From: JAZDOT01 sp043798355
GTDB lineage: Bacteria > Patescibacteriota > Gracilibacteria > Peribacterales > Peribacteraceae
DNA length: 64,000 nucleotides
NCBI GenBank assembly: GCA_043798355.1
Contig: JAZDOT010000036.1
Span: forward strand, 1-64,000
Direction of reading: 5' to 3'
A program made the translations under genes and the position numbers. This document shows, one piece after another, positions 6,319 through 14,800 of this stretch; within the stretch, counting starts at the first letter, position 1; each line of letters starts with the position of its first letter. The notes beneath the pieces are model-generated. The model searched no databases. It was not told the DNA's origin and was given only the letters and a program-made list of their open reading frames with translations.

Positions 6319-6927
6319 CTATTGCACTGATTCCATACAGTGCTTCTGAATGGTGCGCCAGTCAAACGGGAACTGGAACGTTTCGAGCGCCCGCACGATT
6401 GCCGCGAAGCAGTGCCACGGGGTCGGTTGGTCATAGAGGAAGGAGCATCCGCTCTCCTGCACGGCGTCGTAAGGTTCGAGGCCTTTCATTCTCGGGGCGA
6501 CGGGTACCACGCCGAAGCGCAGACATTCCGCGAGTTCGGCTGCGGCCCCCGTTTGGCTGAAGAAAAGGGCCATATCCGCTGCGGCATACATCCGCTGAAT
6601 ATCCTCTTTTGTATTGTCGATGATCGCGATGCGGTGGCGGTGTTCGGCGGCGAGTCCCGTGAGGAGCTTTCCGTATGCAGAGGATCCCTTGCCAAGGATG
6701 ATAATTTCCATCGGCAGCGTGAGCAGGCCGGGAATGACGGATTTCAGCAATTCCCCGCCGAGCTCCTCCGTCATACCTGCGGGGAGGCAGGCCATGGGTC
6801 TCTTCGTCTCACCCGGCCACTTCAAATCCTTCTGGAGGGCGACCTTGTTCTTCACTTTCTGATCGAGCGAGTGTGCGCTGTAGGCACACGGGATCAGGGT
6901 ATTGGCGGTGGGAGAGAGAGGAGTCAT
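6319..6927 (-). CDS. Half-size glycosyltransferase (glycogen-synthase-like C-terminal domain)
   Basis: 202 residues matching only the C-terminal, nucleotide-sugar-binding half of GT-B enzymes: KGLKWPGE-like start, LPMEIIILGKGSSAYGKLL, then IQRMYAAADMALFFSQTGAAAELAECLRFG, and VVPVAPRMKGLEPYD. This resembles the family-5 glycogen/starch synthase segment from the KG loop to the E-x7-E region. The N-terminal acceptor domain is missing, so it may need a partner or be non-catalytic. ATG 6927 is chosen over longer frames because a -10 box TATACT lies 18 nt upstream. Confidence 0.6.
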   Translation of the reverse strand: MTPLSPTANTLIPCAYSAHSLDQKVKNKVALQKDLKWPGETKRPMACLPAGMTEELGGELLKSVIPGLLTLPMEIIILGKGSSAYGKLLTGLAAEHRHRIAIIDNTKEDIQRMYAAADMALFFSQTGAAAELAECLRFGVVPVAPRMKGLEPYDAVQESGCSFLYDQPTPWHCFAAIVRALETFQFPFDWRTIQKHCMESVQ

Positions 6928-6945
6928 GTGTGTATTTATCTTGAT

Positions 6946-6951
6946 AGTATA
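6946..6951 (-). promoter_or_regulatory. -10 box of the glycosyltransferase-like gene
   Basis: Minus strand GC-TATACT, 18 nt before the ATG at 6927. A matching -35 is weak. Confidence 0.4.
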
Positions 6952-7062
6952 GCGCAAAAACTGGTGTTCTTGAAGTGCTGAAAGCTTGTAATCCCGGGAG
7001 AGTATTCTGCCGTAGTAGTACTTCCGGAGTGCTTTGAAAGGAGCGTCTCTTCGTGCAGACTG

Positions 7063-8046
7063 ATGCCCGTGGAGCATCTCGTCATCATTGACGGTCATCA
7101 TCTGATGCACCGGGCGTTCTGGGCCATCCCGAGGACGCTCATGACCAGTTCCGGCGAGCAGACGAATACGACGTTCGGGGTGGCCTCCATGCTCCTCTCC
7201 CTTTTTCAGAAGGAGGAACCCTCCGCCCTTGTCGTGTGCTTCGATGCCGGCGACCAGACATTTCGCCATCAGGAGCATGTGCACTATAAGGAGGGGCGGG
7301 CCGAGACGCCGGACGAATTCTATGCGCAGATCCCGCGCGTCATTGAACTGTTCGATACGTTCGGTCTCCGTCACGTTTCAGATCTGAAGTATGAAGCCGA
7401 TGACTTTCTCTGTACGTATGCCAGGGAAGGGGAGAGGGCCGGCATGCGCGTCACCATCGTGACGGGGGATCGCGATGCGTTTCAGCTTGCCAATGAGCAC
7501 ATCCGGATCGCCATCCCGCACAAGGGTTACCAGCAAACGGAGTACCTGGGGCCGAGAGAGATCGAAGCGAAGTACGGCATCCGTCCGGATCAGGTCGCTT
7601 CCTACAAGGGGCTCTGCGGCGACGCGTCCGACAATCTCAAGGGGGTGACCGGTATCGGGCCGAAAACCGCCGCCGCCCTTCTTCAGCAGTACGGATCACT
7701 GCACGGCGTGTACCATCACCTCGCTGACATCAAGGAGTCCGTGCGGGCGAAACTGGAACGCGATCGCGAACAGGCGTTCTTCTGTGAGCGAATGGCCGAG
7801 CTCGTTTGCGATATCCCTCTCTCTATTCCTCTGGCCGATTTCGCTGTCCATTCTCTGCCCTCCGAATCGATCGAACAGTTCTTCCGGAAACTGGAATTCA
7901 CGCTCCTCATCCGGCGCCTCCATGCGCTTATTCAGTCTCCCTACGGCAGCACCCATTTTGCAGCATTCGCACTGCCGATCGCCTCGGAATCGCATCAGGA
8001 TGCGGAAAAAAACGATGGTGAGTGGCAGCTTCCCCTATTCGATTAG
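7063..8046 (+). CDS. Stand-alone 5'-3' exonuclease (PolA N-terminal-like)
   Basis: 327 residues corresponding to the 5' nuclease domain of DNA polymerase I without a polymerase. Visible: LVIIDGHHLMHRAFWA, ALVVCFDAGDQTFRH, the metal-binding YEADDFLCTYA and VTGDRDAFQL, then GLCGDASDNLKGVTGIGPKTA, the helix-hairpin-helix DNA contact. It probably removes RNA primers and flaps. The C-terminal ~60 residues are less conserved. ATG at 7063; no Shine-Dalgarno. It is divergent from the glycosyltransferase-like gene. Confidence 0.9.
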   Translation: MPVEHLVIIDGHHLMHRAFWAIPRTLMTSSGEQTNTTFGVASMLLSLFQKEEPSALVVCFDAGDQTFRHQEHVHYKEGRAETPDEFYAQIPRVIELFDTFGLRHVSDLKYEADDFLCTYAREGERAGMRVTIVTGDRDAFQLANEHIRIAIPHKGYQQTEYLGPREIEAKYGIRPDQVASYKGLCGDASDNLKGVTGIGPKTAAALLQQYGSLHGVYHHLADIKESVRAKLERDREQAFFCERMAELVCDIPLSIPLADFAVHSLPSESIEQFFRKLEFTLLIRRLHALIQSPYGSTHFAAFALPIASESHQDAEKNDGEWQLPLFD

Positions 8047-8374
8047 GGGTCGTCTCCCGATGACGTTCGCTCGACTTGCGTGGAATTTTTCAGTCACGTT
8101 TTCCTGCGGGAAGGCGCGCAAAGCTGTACAGAAAAATTACTCATGCATTTTTTCGGACATTTTTATAAACATATTTATCTCTTTGAGCCCTTCATGCTGC
8201 CATTTCGTCTAGTGAAATTTTTTGTTCAATCCATGAAGATCTGAATACCAAAGGTAGTCAATGATCTCTTGCGCTCTCTGAAGCGCTCTCCATACACTCG
8301 ATTTATCTCTCGTACGAACGGGATCATCCCGTTTCTCAGAGAGTTCTCTTCAGTTCTAGTTCCCACCTCCTCCC
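8047..8374. other. Upstream region of ftsA with a perfect palindrome
   Basis: AT-richer stretch without a convincing gene. It holds the palindrome AACGGGAT-C-ATCCCGTT (8317-8333), about 40 bp before ftsA, which could be an operator or a short hairpin in the leader. A weak TTCTAGTT -10-like site follows near 8353. Confidence 0.5.
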
Positions 8375-9607
8375 ATGCCAAGAGAACGCGTGCTCGCCAG
8401 TCTCGATGTCGGAAGCGCCAAGATCCGTACCGTCGTCGCGGTCGTCGACGGAACGCAGGAGCACGAAGTGCCCAATGTGATCGGTGTCGGTCTCTCGCCT
8501 TCCTTAGGCATGCGCAAGGGGCATGTGATCGATGTGGAGGAGTTGATCCACAACATCATCTCTTCGCTGGAAGACGCCGAGCGGATGGCCGGCGTTCCGA
8601 TCAACCACGTCTTCGTGGGGATGAGCGGTTCGCACATCGAAGCATTCGACAGCCGCGGCGTCATCGCCATTTCGGGGTCTGAGATCACGGTGGATGACGT
8701 GGGACGCGTGCTCGAGGCGGCGCAGGCCGTCAGCATCCCGGCGAACCGGCGCATCCTCCACATCGAGCCGAAGTCTTATGCGGTGGATGAGCAGCGCGGC
8801 ATCAAGAATCCCGTCGGCATGACGGGGATCCGCCTCGAGGTGGAAGCGCACATCATCACGGGACATGTCCAGCATGTGAAGAACATCGAGAAGTGCGTTG
8901 ATCAGGCGGGGGTGGACATCGACAGCATCGTGCCGTCCACCATCGCGGCGTCCGAAGCTGTTCTCACGAAGCGGCAGAAGGAACTGGGCGCCGTCCTCAT
9001 CGACATCGGCGCGGGGTCGACCAGCATCGCCATCTTCGAGGAGGGGACCATCCTCCACTCGGTGTGCCTGCCCATCGGCGGCGAGAGCGTCACGAACGAC
9101 ATCGCCATCGGGCTCCGCACCTCCATCGATACTGCGGAGAAGATCAAGATCGAATTCGGCTCGGTACTGCCCGAGGAGATCGCGGAGCGCGAGATGATCG
9201 ATCTCTCCTCCGTGAGCAAGGTGGATTCGCAGACCGTGAGCAAGCGCTACATGGCCGAGATCATGCAGGCGAGGTACTTCGAGATCTTCACGCTCATCAA
9301 GGAAGAGCTCAAGCGCATCAATCGCAGCGGCATGCTCCCCGCGGGGGCGCTGCTCACCGGAGCGGCCGTCAAGGCCCCGGGCGTGCTCGACCTCGCCCGC
9401 GACGTGTTGGGTCTCCCCGTGCAGATGGGGTTCCCCGTCGACATCGGCGGCGTGATCGAGAAGGTGGACGACCCTGCCTATGCGACCGCGCTCGGAACGC
9501 TCGTCTGGGGCATGCGCGAGGGGGCCAGTTCGCCGCGCGGCGGTTCCCTCCAGCTCAAGCGCGCCGCACAGCAGTTGGGGTCATGGTTCCGCAGTCTCCT
9601 CCCCTAA
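8375..9607 (+). CDS. ftsA: Cell division protein FtsA
   Basis: Actin-like protein that tethers FtsZ to the membrane. 410 residues. Visible: LASLDVGSAKIRTVVA (phosphate 1), GMRKGHVID, VGMSGSHIEAF, LIDIGAGSTSIAIF (phosphate 2), PIGGESVTNDIA, then the phosphate-3/adenosine region GALLTGAAVKAPGVLD. The C terminus SWFRSLLP is the amphipathic membrane-targeting helix. It is followed 40 nt later by ftsZ in the same direction, the classic pair. ATG 8375; no strong Shine-Dalgarno. Confidence 0.96.
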   Translation: MPRERVLASLDVGSAKIRTVVAVVDGTQEHEVPNVIGVGLSPSLGMRKGHVIDVEELIHNIISSLEDAERMAGVPINHVFVGMSGSHIEAFDSRGVIAISGSEITVDDVGRVLEAAQAVSIPANRRILHIEPKSYAVDEQRGIKNPVGMTGIRLEVEAHIITGHVQHVKNIEKCVDQAGVDIDSIVPSTIAASEAVLTKRQKELGAVLIDIGAGSTSIAIFEEGTILHSVCLPIGGESVTNDIAIGLRTSIDTAEKIKIEFGSVLPEEIAEREMIDLSSVSKVDSQTVSKRYMAEIMQARYFEIFTLIKEELKRINRSGMLPAGALLTGAAVKAPGVLDLARDVLGLPVQMGFPVDIGGVIEKVDDPAYATALGTLVWGMREGASSPRGGSLQLKRAAQQLGSWFRSLLP

Positions 9608-9647
9608 ACCCCTCTCTATTTTTTTCGTCTCTTTTCCACTCCTTCCC

Positions 9648-10931
9648 ATGTCCGACACACTTCGTTCCCTCTTCAGCGGCTCACGGTCTCTGGGATCCGC
9701 TGCAGGATCGTCGAGCTCTTCCGGTACAGGCTCCGCGTCCGGTCGTCCGATTTCGGCACTCGATCCTCTGTCTGCCCGTTCCACGCAGGAAGTGCGTCCC
9801 GATATGACGCCCAGTGCGACCATCGCCGTTCTCGGCGTTGGCGGCGGCGGAACCAATGCCGTTGATCGCATGGTGCGCGGCAAGGTGAGCGGCGTCGACT
9901 TCATTGCCGTGAACACGGATATCCAGGCGCTCTACCACAACCCCGCCCCGCGCAAGATCACCATCGGACGCGGGACGACAAGGGGGCTCGGCGCCGGGTC
10001 CAATCCCGAGATCGGGAAGAAGGCGGCGGAGGAGAGCAGCGAAGAGATCAAGTCCGCGCTGGAAGGGGTCGACATGCTCTTCCTCACGGCGGGACTGGGC
10101 GGCGGGACGGGGAGCGGGGGCGTACCGATCATCGCGGAACTCGCGCGCTCTATGGGTATCCTGACGGTGGCCGTCGTGACGCGGCCGTTCAGCTTCGAGG
10201 GCCTCGCGCGCAAGAAGAAGGCTGACGAAGCGCTCGAAAATCTGCGCGGTAAGGTGGACACGCTCATCACCATCCCGAATGACAAGATCCTCTCCCTCAT
10301 CGACAAGACCACTCCGCTCACGGAAGCGTTCCAGGTGGTGGATGAGGTTCTGCAGCACGCCATCGAAGGGATCTCGAACATCATCACGGTTCGCGGGCTC
10401 GTGAACGTGGACTTCGCGGACGTGAAGTCCATCATGTCGGATGCCGGCACGGCTCTCATGGGCATCGGCTACGGCACGGGCGACAGCCGTGCCGCGGAAG
10501 CGGCACGCGCCGCGGTGGACAGTCCGCTCCTGGAGCTCTCCATCAACGGGGCGAAGGGCGTGCTCTTCAACATCACGGGCGGCAATGACCTCTCCATGTT
10601 CGAAGTGGACGAAGCGGCACGCATCATCACCGAGGCGGCCGATCCGGAGGCGAACATCATCTTCGGCGCCGTCATCGACGACAACTTCACCGGGCAGGTG
10701 AAGTGCACGGTCGTCGCGACCGGTTTCGATGTCGAACCCACTTCGACGTACCCCGTTCTCTCCGCGTCCGCTCTGCGGGGGGCCCGTTCCGGGCGCGAAG
10801 AAGGCAAGGGTCTGGAGTCCGCAAAGAAGGAGCGCCTGAGCCAAGATTTCGATGCGCGTTCTTCGTCTCCGGCATTCAATGAGGAAGAGCTGGAGATTCC
10901 GGCCTTCATGAGAAAGACGGTGGGCAAATAG
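9648..10931 (+). CDS. ftsZ: Cell division protein FtsZ
   Basis: Tubulin-like GTPase forming the division ring. 427 residues. Visible: VLGVGGGGTNAVDRM, the tubulin signature LGGGTGSGGVPIIAELA, RPFSFEGLARKKKA, and NITGGNDLSMFEVDEA. The C-terminal peptide EELEIPAFMRK is the FtsA-binding tail. It has an N-terminal extension of ~45 residues, rich in Ser/Gly, before the GTPase core. ATG 9648 follows the ftsA stop by 40 nt. Confidence 0.96.
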   Translation: MSDTLRSLFSGSRSLGSAAGSSSSSGTGSASGRPISALDPLSARSTQEVRPDMTPSATIAVLGVGGGGTNAVDRMVRGKVSGVDFIAVNTDIQALYHNPAPRKITIGRGTTRGLGAGSNPEIGKKAAEESSEEIKSALEGVDMLFLTAGLGGGTGSGGVPIIAELARSMGILTVAVVTRPFSFEGLARKKKADEALENLRGKVDTLITIPNDKILSLIDKTTPLTEAFQVVDEVLQHAIEGISNIITVRGLVNVDFADVKSIMSDAGTALMGIGYGTGDSRAAEAARAAVDSPLLELSINGAKGVLFNITGGNDLSMFEVDEAARIITEAADPEANIIFGAVIDDNFTGQVKCTVVATGFDVEPTSTYPVLSASALRGARSGREEGKGLESAKKERLSQDFDARSSSPAFNEEELEIPAFMRKTVGK

Positions 10932-10960
10932 GACGAAGGACGAAGGGAAAAGGACTAAGG
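10930..10960. repeat. Left inverted repeat flanking the four-helix-bundle gene
   Basis: AGGACGAAGGAC..AGGACTAAGG. Its complement (CCTTAGTCCTTCGTCCT and a second partial copy) lies at 11349-11382, on the other side of the gene. Confidence 0.7.
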
Positions 10961-10964
10961 TTCT

Positions 10965-11354
10965 ATGGATAAGGACTTCACGACATTCGGCCCTTGGCAG
11001 AAAGCCATGGCGCTTGCGCTGAAGATCCATGACGTGACGAAGGGATTTCCAAAAGAAGAACTCTATGGAGTTACTGCACAGCTCCGGCGGGCGATTCTCT
11101 CTGTTGCAGCGAATATCGCGGAGGGCTTCGGTCGCTATACGTATGCTGACAAAATGCATAAGTACGTCCAGTCACGCGGAGAACTGACCGAGGTGATGAG
11201 CTTTTTGTACTACTGCAACGGCGTTGGGTATCTCTCTGATGTGAGACATCAGGCGCTTCTGAGTGATTGTCGCGAGGTGCAGCGTCTCCTCAATGCGCTC
11301 ATTACGAAGATGGGTCATTTGAAAAACACTCAGGAATCCTTTTCTTCCCCTTAG
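10965..11354 (+). CDS. Four-helix-bundle (23S rRNA intervening-sequence type) protein
   Basis: 129 residues. The pattern WQKAMALALKIHDVTKGFP, QLRRAILSVAANIAEGFGR, then GELTEVMSFLYY is the family of small four-helix-bundle proteins first found in rRNA intervening sequences and scattered in Patescibacteria. Function is unknown; a nucleic-acid-binding role is assumed. It is flanked by inverted repeats built from GGACGAAGGAC units and interrupts the ftsZ-dut interval, suggesting a mobile cassette. Confidence 0.85.
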   Translation: MDKDFTTFGPWQKAMALALKIHDVTKGFPKEELYGVTAQLRRAILSVAANIAEGFGRYTYADKMHKYVQSRGELTEVMSFLYYCNGVGYLSDVRHQALLSDCREVQRLLNALITKMGHLKNTQESFSSP

Positions 11355-11382
11355 TCCTTCGTCCTAAGTCCTTAGTCCTTCG
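11349..11382. repeat. Right inverted repeat flanking the four-helix-bundle gene
   Basis: CTTAGTCCTTCGTCCTAAG followed by a second copy, complementary to 10930-10960. It overlaps the 3' end of dut, whose last codons lie inside it. Confidence 0.7.
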
Positions 11383-11807
11383 CCCGTCGACCCGAATCCC
11401 CCCCGTGTCTCCGCTCCGTGCCCGTCCACCTCGTCCCACTCCGCGCGTTCGATCTTCACGAAGAGCCCCTGCGCGATCCGTTCCCCCCGCTCGACCGTCA
11501 CGGGCGAAGCGGTGATGTTCTGCACCTGGACGAGGATCTCATCCTTGGGCCCGTGGTAGTCACAGTCGATGACACCGAGAGAATGCGGGCAGATGAGGCC
11601 TTTCTTCCGCGGGAGCGAGGAGCGCGGCAGCACGAGCAGTGCATAGCCCTCCGGCACTTTCACGATGACATTGCCCGGCACGAGGGCGATGGCACCCGGC
11701 TGGATGATCGTTGTTGTGCGCGTGATCAAGTCGAAGCCGGCAGCCCCTTTCGACTCGAAGCGGGGGAGCGGTAGTGCAGGATCGATGCGCTGAATGGAGA
11801 CCTGCAT
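11364..11807 (-). CDS. dut: dUTP diphosphatase
   Basis: Hydrolyses dUTP to dUMP, keeping uracil out of DNA. 147 residues, trimeric family. Motifs in order: GAAGFDLITR (1), VLPRSSLPRKKGL (2), LGVIDCDYHGPKDEI (3), GERIAQGLF (4) and ETRGGFGSTG (5). The 3' end is embedded in the right inverted repeat of the neighbouring cassette. It lies 38 nt after the giant gene on the same strand, so the two may be cotranscribed. Confidence 0.95.
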   Translation of the reverse strand: MQVSIQRIDPALPLPRFESKGAAGFDLITRTTTIIQPGAIALVPGNVIVKVPEGYALLVLPRSSLPRKKGLICPHSLGVIDCDYHGPKDEILVQVQNITASPVTVERGERIAQGLFVKIERAEWDEVDGHGAETRGGFGSTGEGLRT

Positions 11808-11845
11808 CGAAGAGCATCATACCATCACCCTGAGATTCCATGCGA

Positions 11846-14800
11846 TTATTCCTCCAATTTCGCGGCGGTGGTGTAGATCTTGCGGACAGACTCTTCGTCG
11901 ACTTCACAATCTCCCTGCATTGTTTCCCTGTGATCGATGAGGATTCTTGTGAGGATGTTCGGGTCACGCGCAATAGCGTTTGTGAGCGCTTCCAACACTG
12001 CTCCGGTTGCGTAGAAAAGGGCGGTTTGACCAGCAGAGGACTGGTTCCATGTGTTTGCTGCGTCTCTCCGGCCCCCGAGGTATTCCTCCATGGAGACTGT
12101 TTCTTTAGCTGGGGCACCTTTTTGTGTTTTCGGAATATCTGCTTCAACTGAGTCGATCCCGTACTCTCTGAATACTTCGGAGACGAAGCCGTTGACCTTG
12201 TCGCGGAAGAATTTCGGCGATTCTGTGCCGCCGGACGGCATGGACTCATTCTCAATCTGCGCTCTCGTCAGGTGGCAGCGGTTCTGCCCATCGGTGGCTG
12301 CATTAATGATGATGTTATCGTAGTGGCAGTACGAGACGATCTTGGCGGCTATATTCTGCGCCTCGTGGCGGGTCAATGTGCCATCCTTGATCTTCGCGAG
12401 GTAGCCGTATGTCTTGAAAAACGTCCCGAAGCCCGTGTAACCGTTCTTGCGCCCTTCGACCGTGACGCGCTGCTTCGCCCCTGTCATGACCTTCAGGAGT
12501 TCATCCATGTCTCCGTGGCCCATCTGTGTGACGAGCATAGGGATGTCCTCGTGATCGAGGGTATCGGAGCTCCTGGAAATAACTTTCGCCGCGCGGCGGC
12601 GGGCCTCCTCGTCGCTCGCCAATTCCGTCATGAGCCAGACTGCCGTCTTATTCCCCGCTTTATAGAGCATGTTCGGATCTTCCTCCCGGAGGCGTTCCGC
12701 AAGAGCCTGAATCTCCTGCTTACTGTTGTGCTGGCTGGAGAAGTAATCAATGAATGGGAACTGTCCGAGCACTTCCGTATTGAGCAGGTGCAGACGGTCG
12801 AGCGGGAGCAACCCCGAGGCAATTCCCTGAATGAGGTAGTAGAACTTCTGTGCCATGTTCATCTTTCCTGCGAGGATGGAGTACTGGATGACTTTCTCAT
12901 AGAAGTGCGGGTTCACGCGCGGAGGGAGGTGGGCGTGGGGGTTATGCTTCTTCTCCTCCTTGTACTCCATCCATGTGCGCAGTTGGTACTCCAGCTCGTT
13001 TGCCAGTTCCCCACGTGTTCCGGCGAGCACGGTCGTGCGCACGTGGAAGTCCTCGCGGTGATTCTTGAAGCCGGAGTTATTCGCCGCCGACCAGGTGAAA
13101 TACATTTCATTATCGGCCCAGATGTCGCCGATCATCTTCTGGAGCCACTCATTGCGGATGAAGGCGTTCGCGCGGCAGGCCTCGATGGGCATGCGGTAGT
13201 GCGAGAAGCGGTTGAGGGTTCTCCAGAAGTCTTCATTGCCCCAGTCCATGAGGCCCCGCTTGGTGAGGAGCTGTACCGTGGCGCGGCAGCGGTCCTTATT
13301 TTTGCTGCTCCTCATGTCCGCGAACGAGGCGAGGAGGTCGTAGCTGTCCACGTTCTCGAGCGCCTTCTCCCAGTTGCCGATCTCATCCAGTTCCGAGGAC
13401 TGGGCTCTGCGGTGGTACTCGTGGCGGATCTGTCCGACGTACCACAGGCGTTCCGGGATGATACTTGTGATGTTCTCGCCGATGATGTTTCTATTGTGTT
13501 CGCTGGCACGCTTCCAGTTCTTCTTGATGTCTTCCCAGCCGTCCTTGAACATGGCAATCATGTCCCAGCCGTTCACCCATACCCACTTGAACCGTCTCGT
13601 CACCTCGGCGTGCGCCGGCTCCTCGCGTTTCTGGCGGATGTATTTGGAGATGACCTCATCGAGCTCATTCACTTCCGCTTTGAGTGTGGGCAGGTTTTCC
13701 GGTTCCAACTGCTCCTCCTCGCTCATGTTGCTGATGTTTCGGTGGCGGGTTGCGAATTTATCAATGTAGGGGGCGAGGGGAAGGAGGTCGTTCTGAAAAT
13801 CACTGACCTTGAGAAATTCCCGGAACGCCGTGATTTGCTCGGCGATTCGCAGCAGTGTCTGGCGCACGTCGAGCCCAAGTGACGGGATAGATTCCGCACC
13901 ACCTCCCCCTCCGCCTCCCGCAGCATCCGGATCGTCGGGATCGATATCGAAGTGCGATTTCCATCCTTCCACCGCTTTCTCGGCTTCTGCAGACAGGGGG
14001 GCGGGTTTCCCGTTTTGCTTATCCAGGATGGCGAAGAGCATGCGTTCCTCTTCTGAGAATTCCGGATCTTTGTCGGGGGTGTATCCCGTGCCTCTGTGTT
14101 CCTGCCTGCGTGCGCAGGCGGTCGCGTAGGACGTCATGAGCTCTCCCATGAACATATCCCGGTACTTCTCCCGTGCGCTTGCTTCCGCCTCTGTTCTCCC
14201 CCGTCCCATTCCGAGGAGACGCGTCACTTCGGTTTCGTACGGTTGCCCGCGGCCCCACTTGTTCCGGCAGGCGGCCGCAAACAGTCGTTCGAATGTACCC
14301 TTTTCTGCCTCGGGCTCTGTCGCGATACATGTCTGATAGAAGCTGCCGAGTCCGGTGAGGAGTTTTTTTGACGTGAGGAGATCGAGGACGGCATGGCCCC
14401 GCTCGTGGTTCACCGCCTCGCTCGTGCGGCGGTCATTCTTGCAGCGATCGGTGTTGACGATGATCTCCTTGCTCGCGTGATTGAAATATCCCATCGGTCC
14501 ATGTGTTCCGAGGGCTTGCATCCGTGGCGCCGGAGGATTCCTGAGGTAGGCAGCAACCTCCTCCAGTTTCGGAAGCCAGAATGCCGCCTTCGAAACTGAC
14601 TCGCACGCGTAGGCGAGGATGCGGGAGTTGGGATCCTGGAATTGATTGCGTGCCAGCTCGAGCTCGGACGCGAGCGTTCTCATGAAACCGGTCATCTGCT
14701 CATCGATTCCCCAGAAATGACATGCTTCGATGTCTTGGATGCGCCGGATGTCCGCTTCAATCGCCTCCAGCCGTTTCTGTATGTCCGGCAGAGCGGCTCT

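Noticed and set aside
9681..11159. 492-codon frame antisense to ftsZ
   Set aside because: Mirror of a clear gene; composition rich in Arg, His and Asp; no motif.
12272..13882. 536-codon frame antisense to the giant HExxH gene
   Set aside because: Runs opposite a frame with a coupled start and a sensible composition; no domain recognised.
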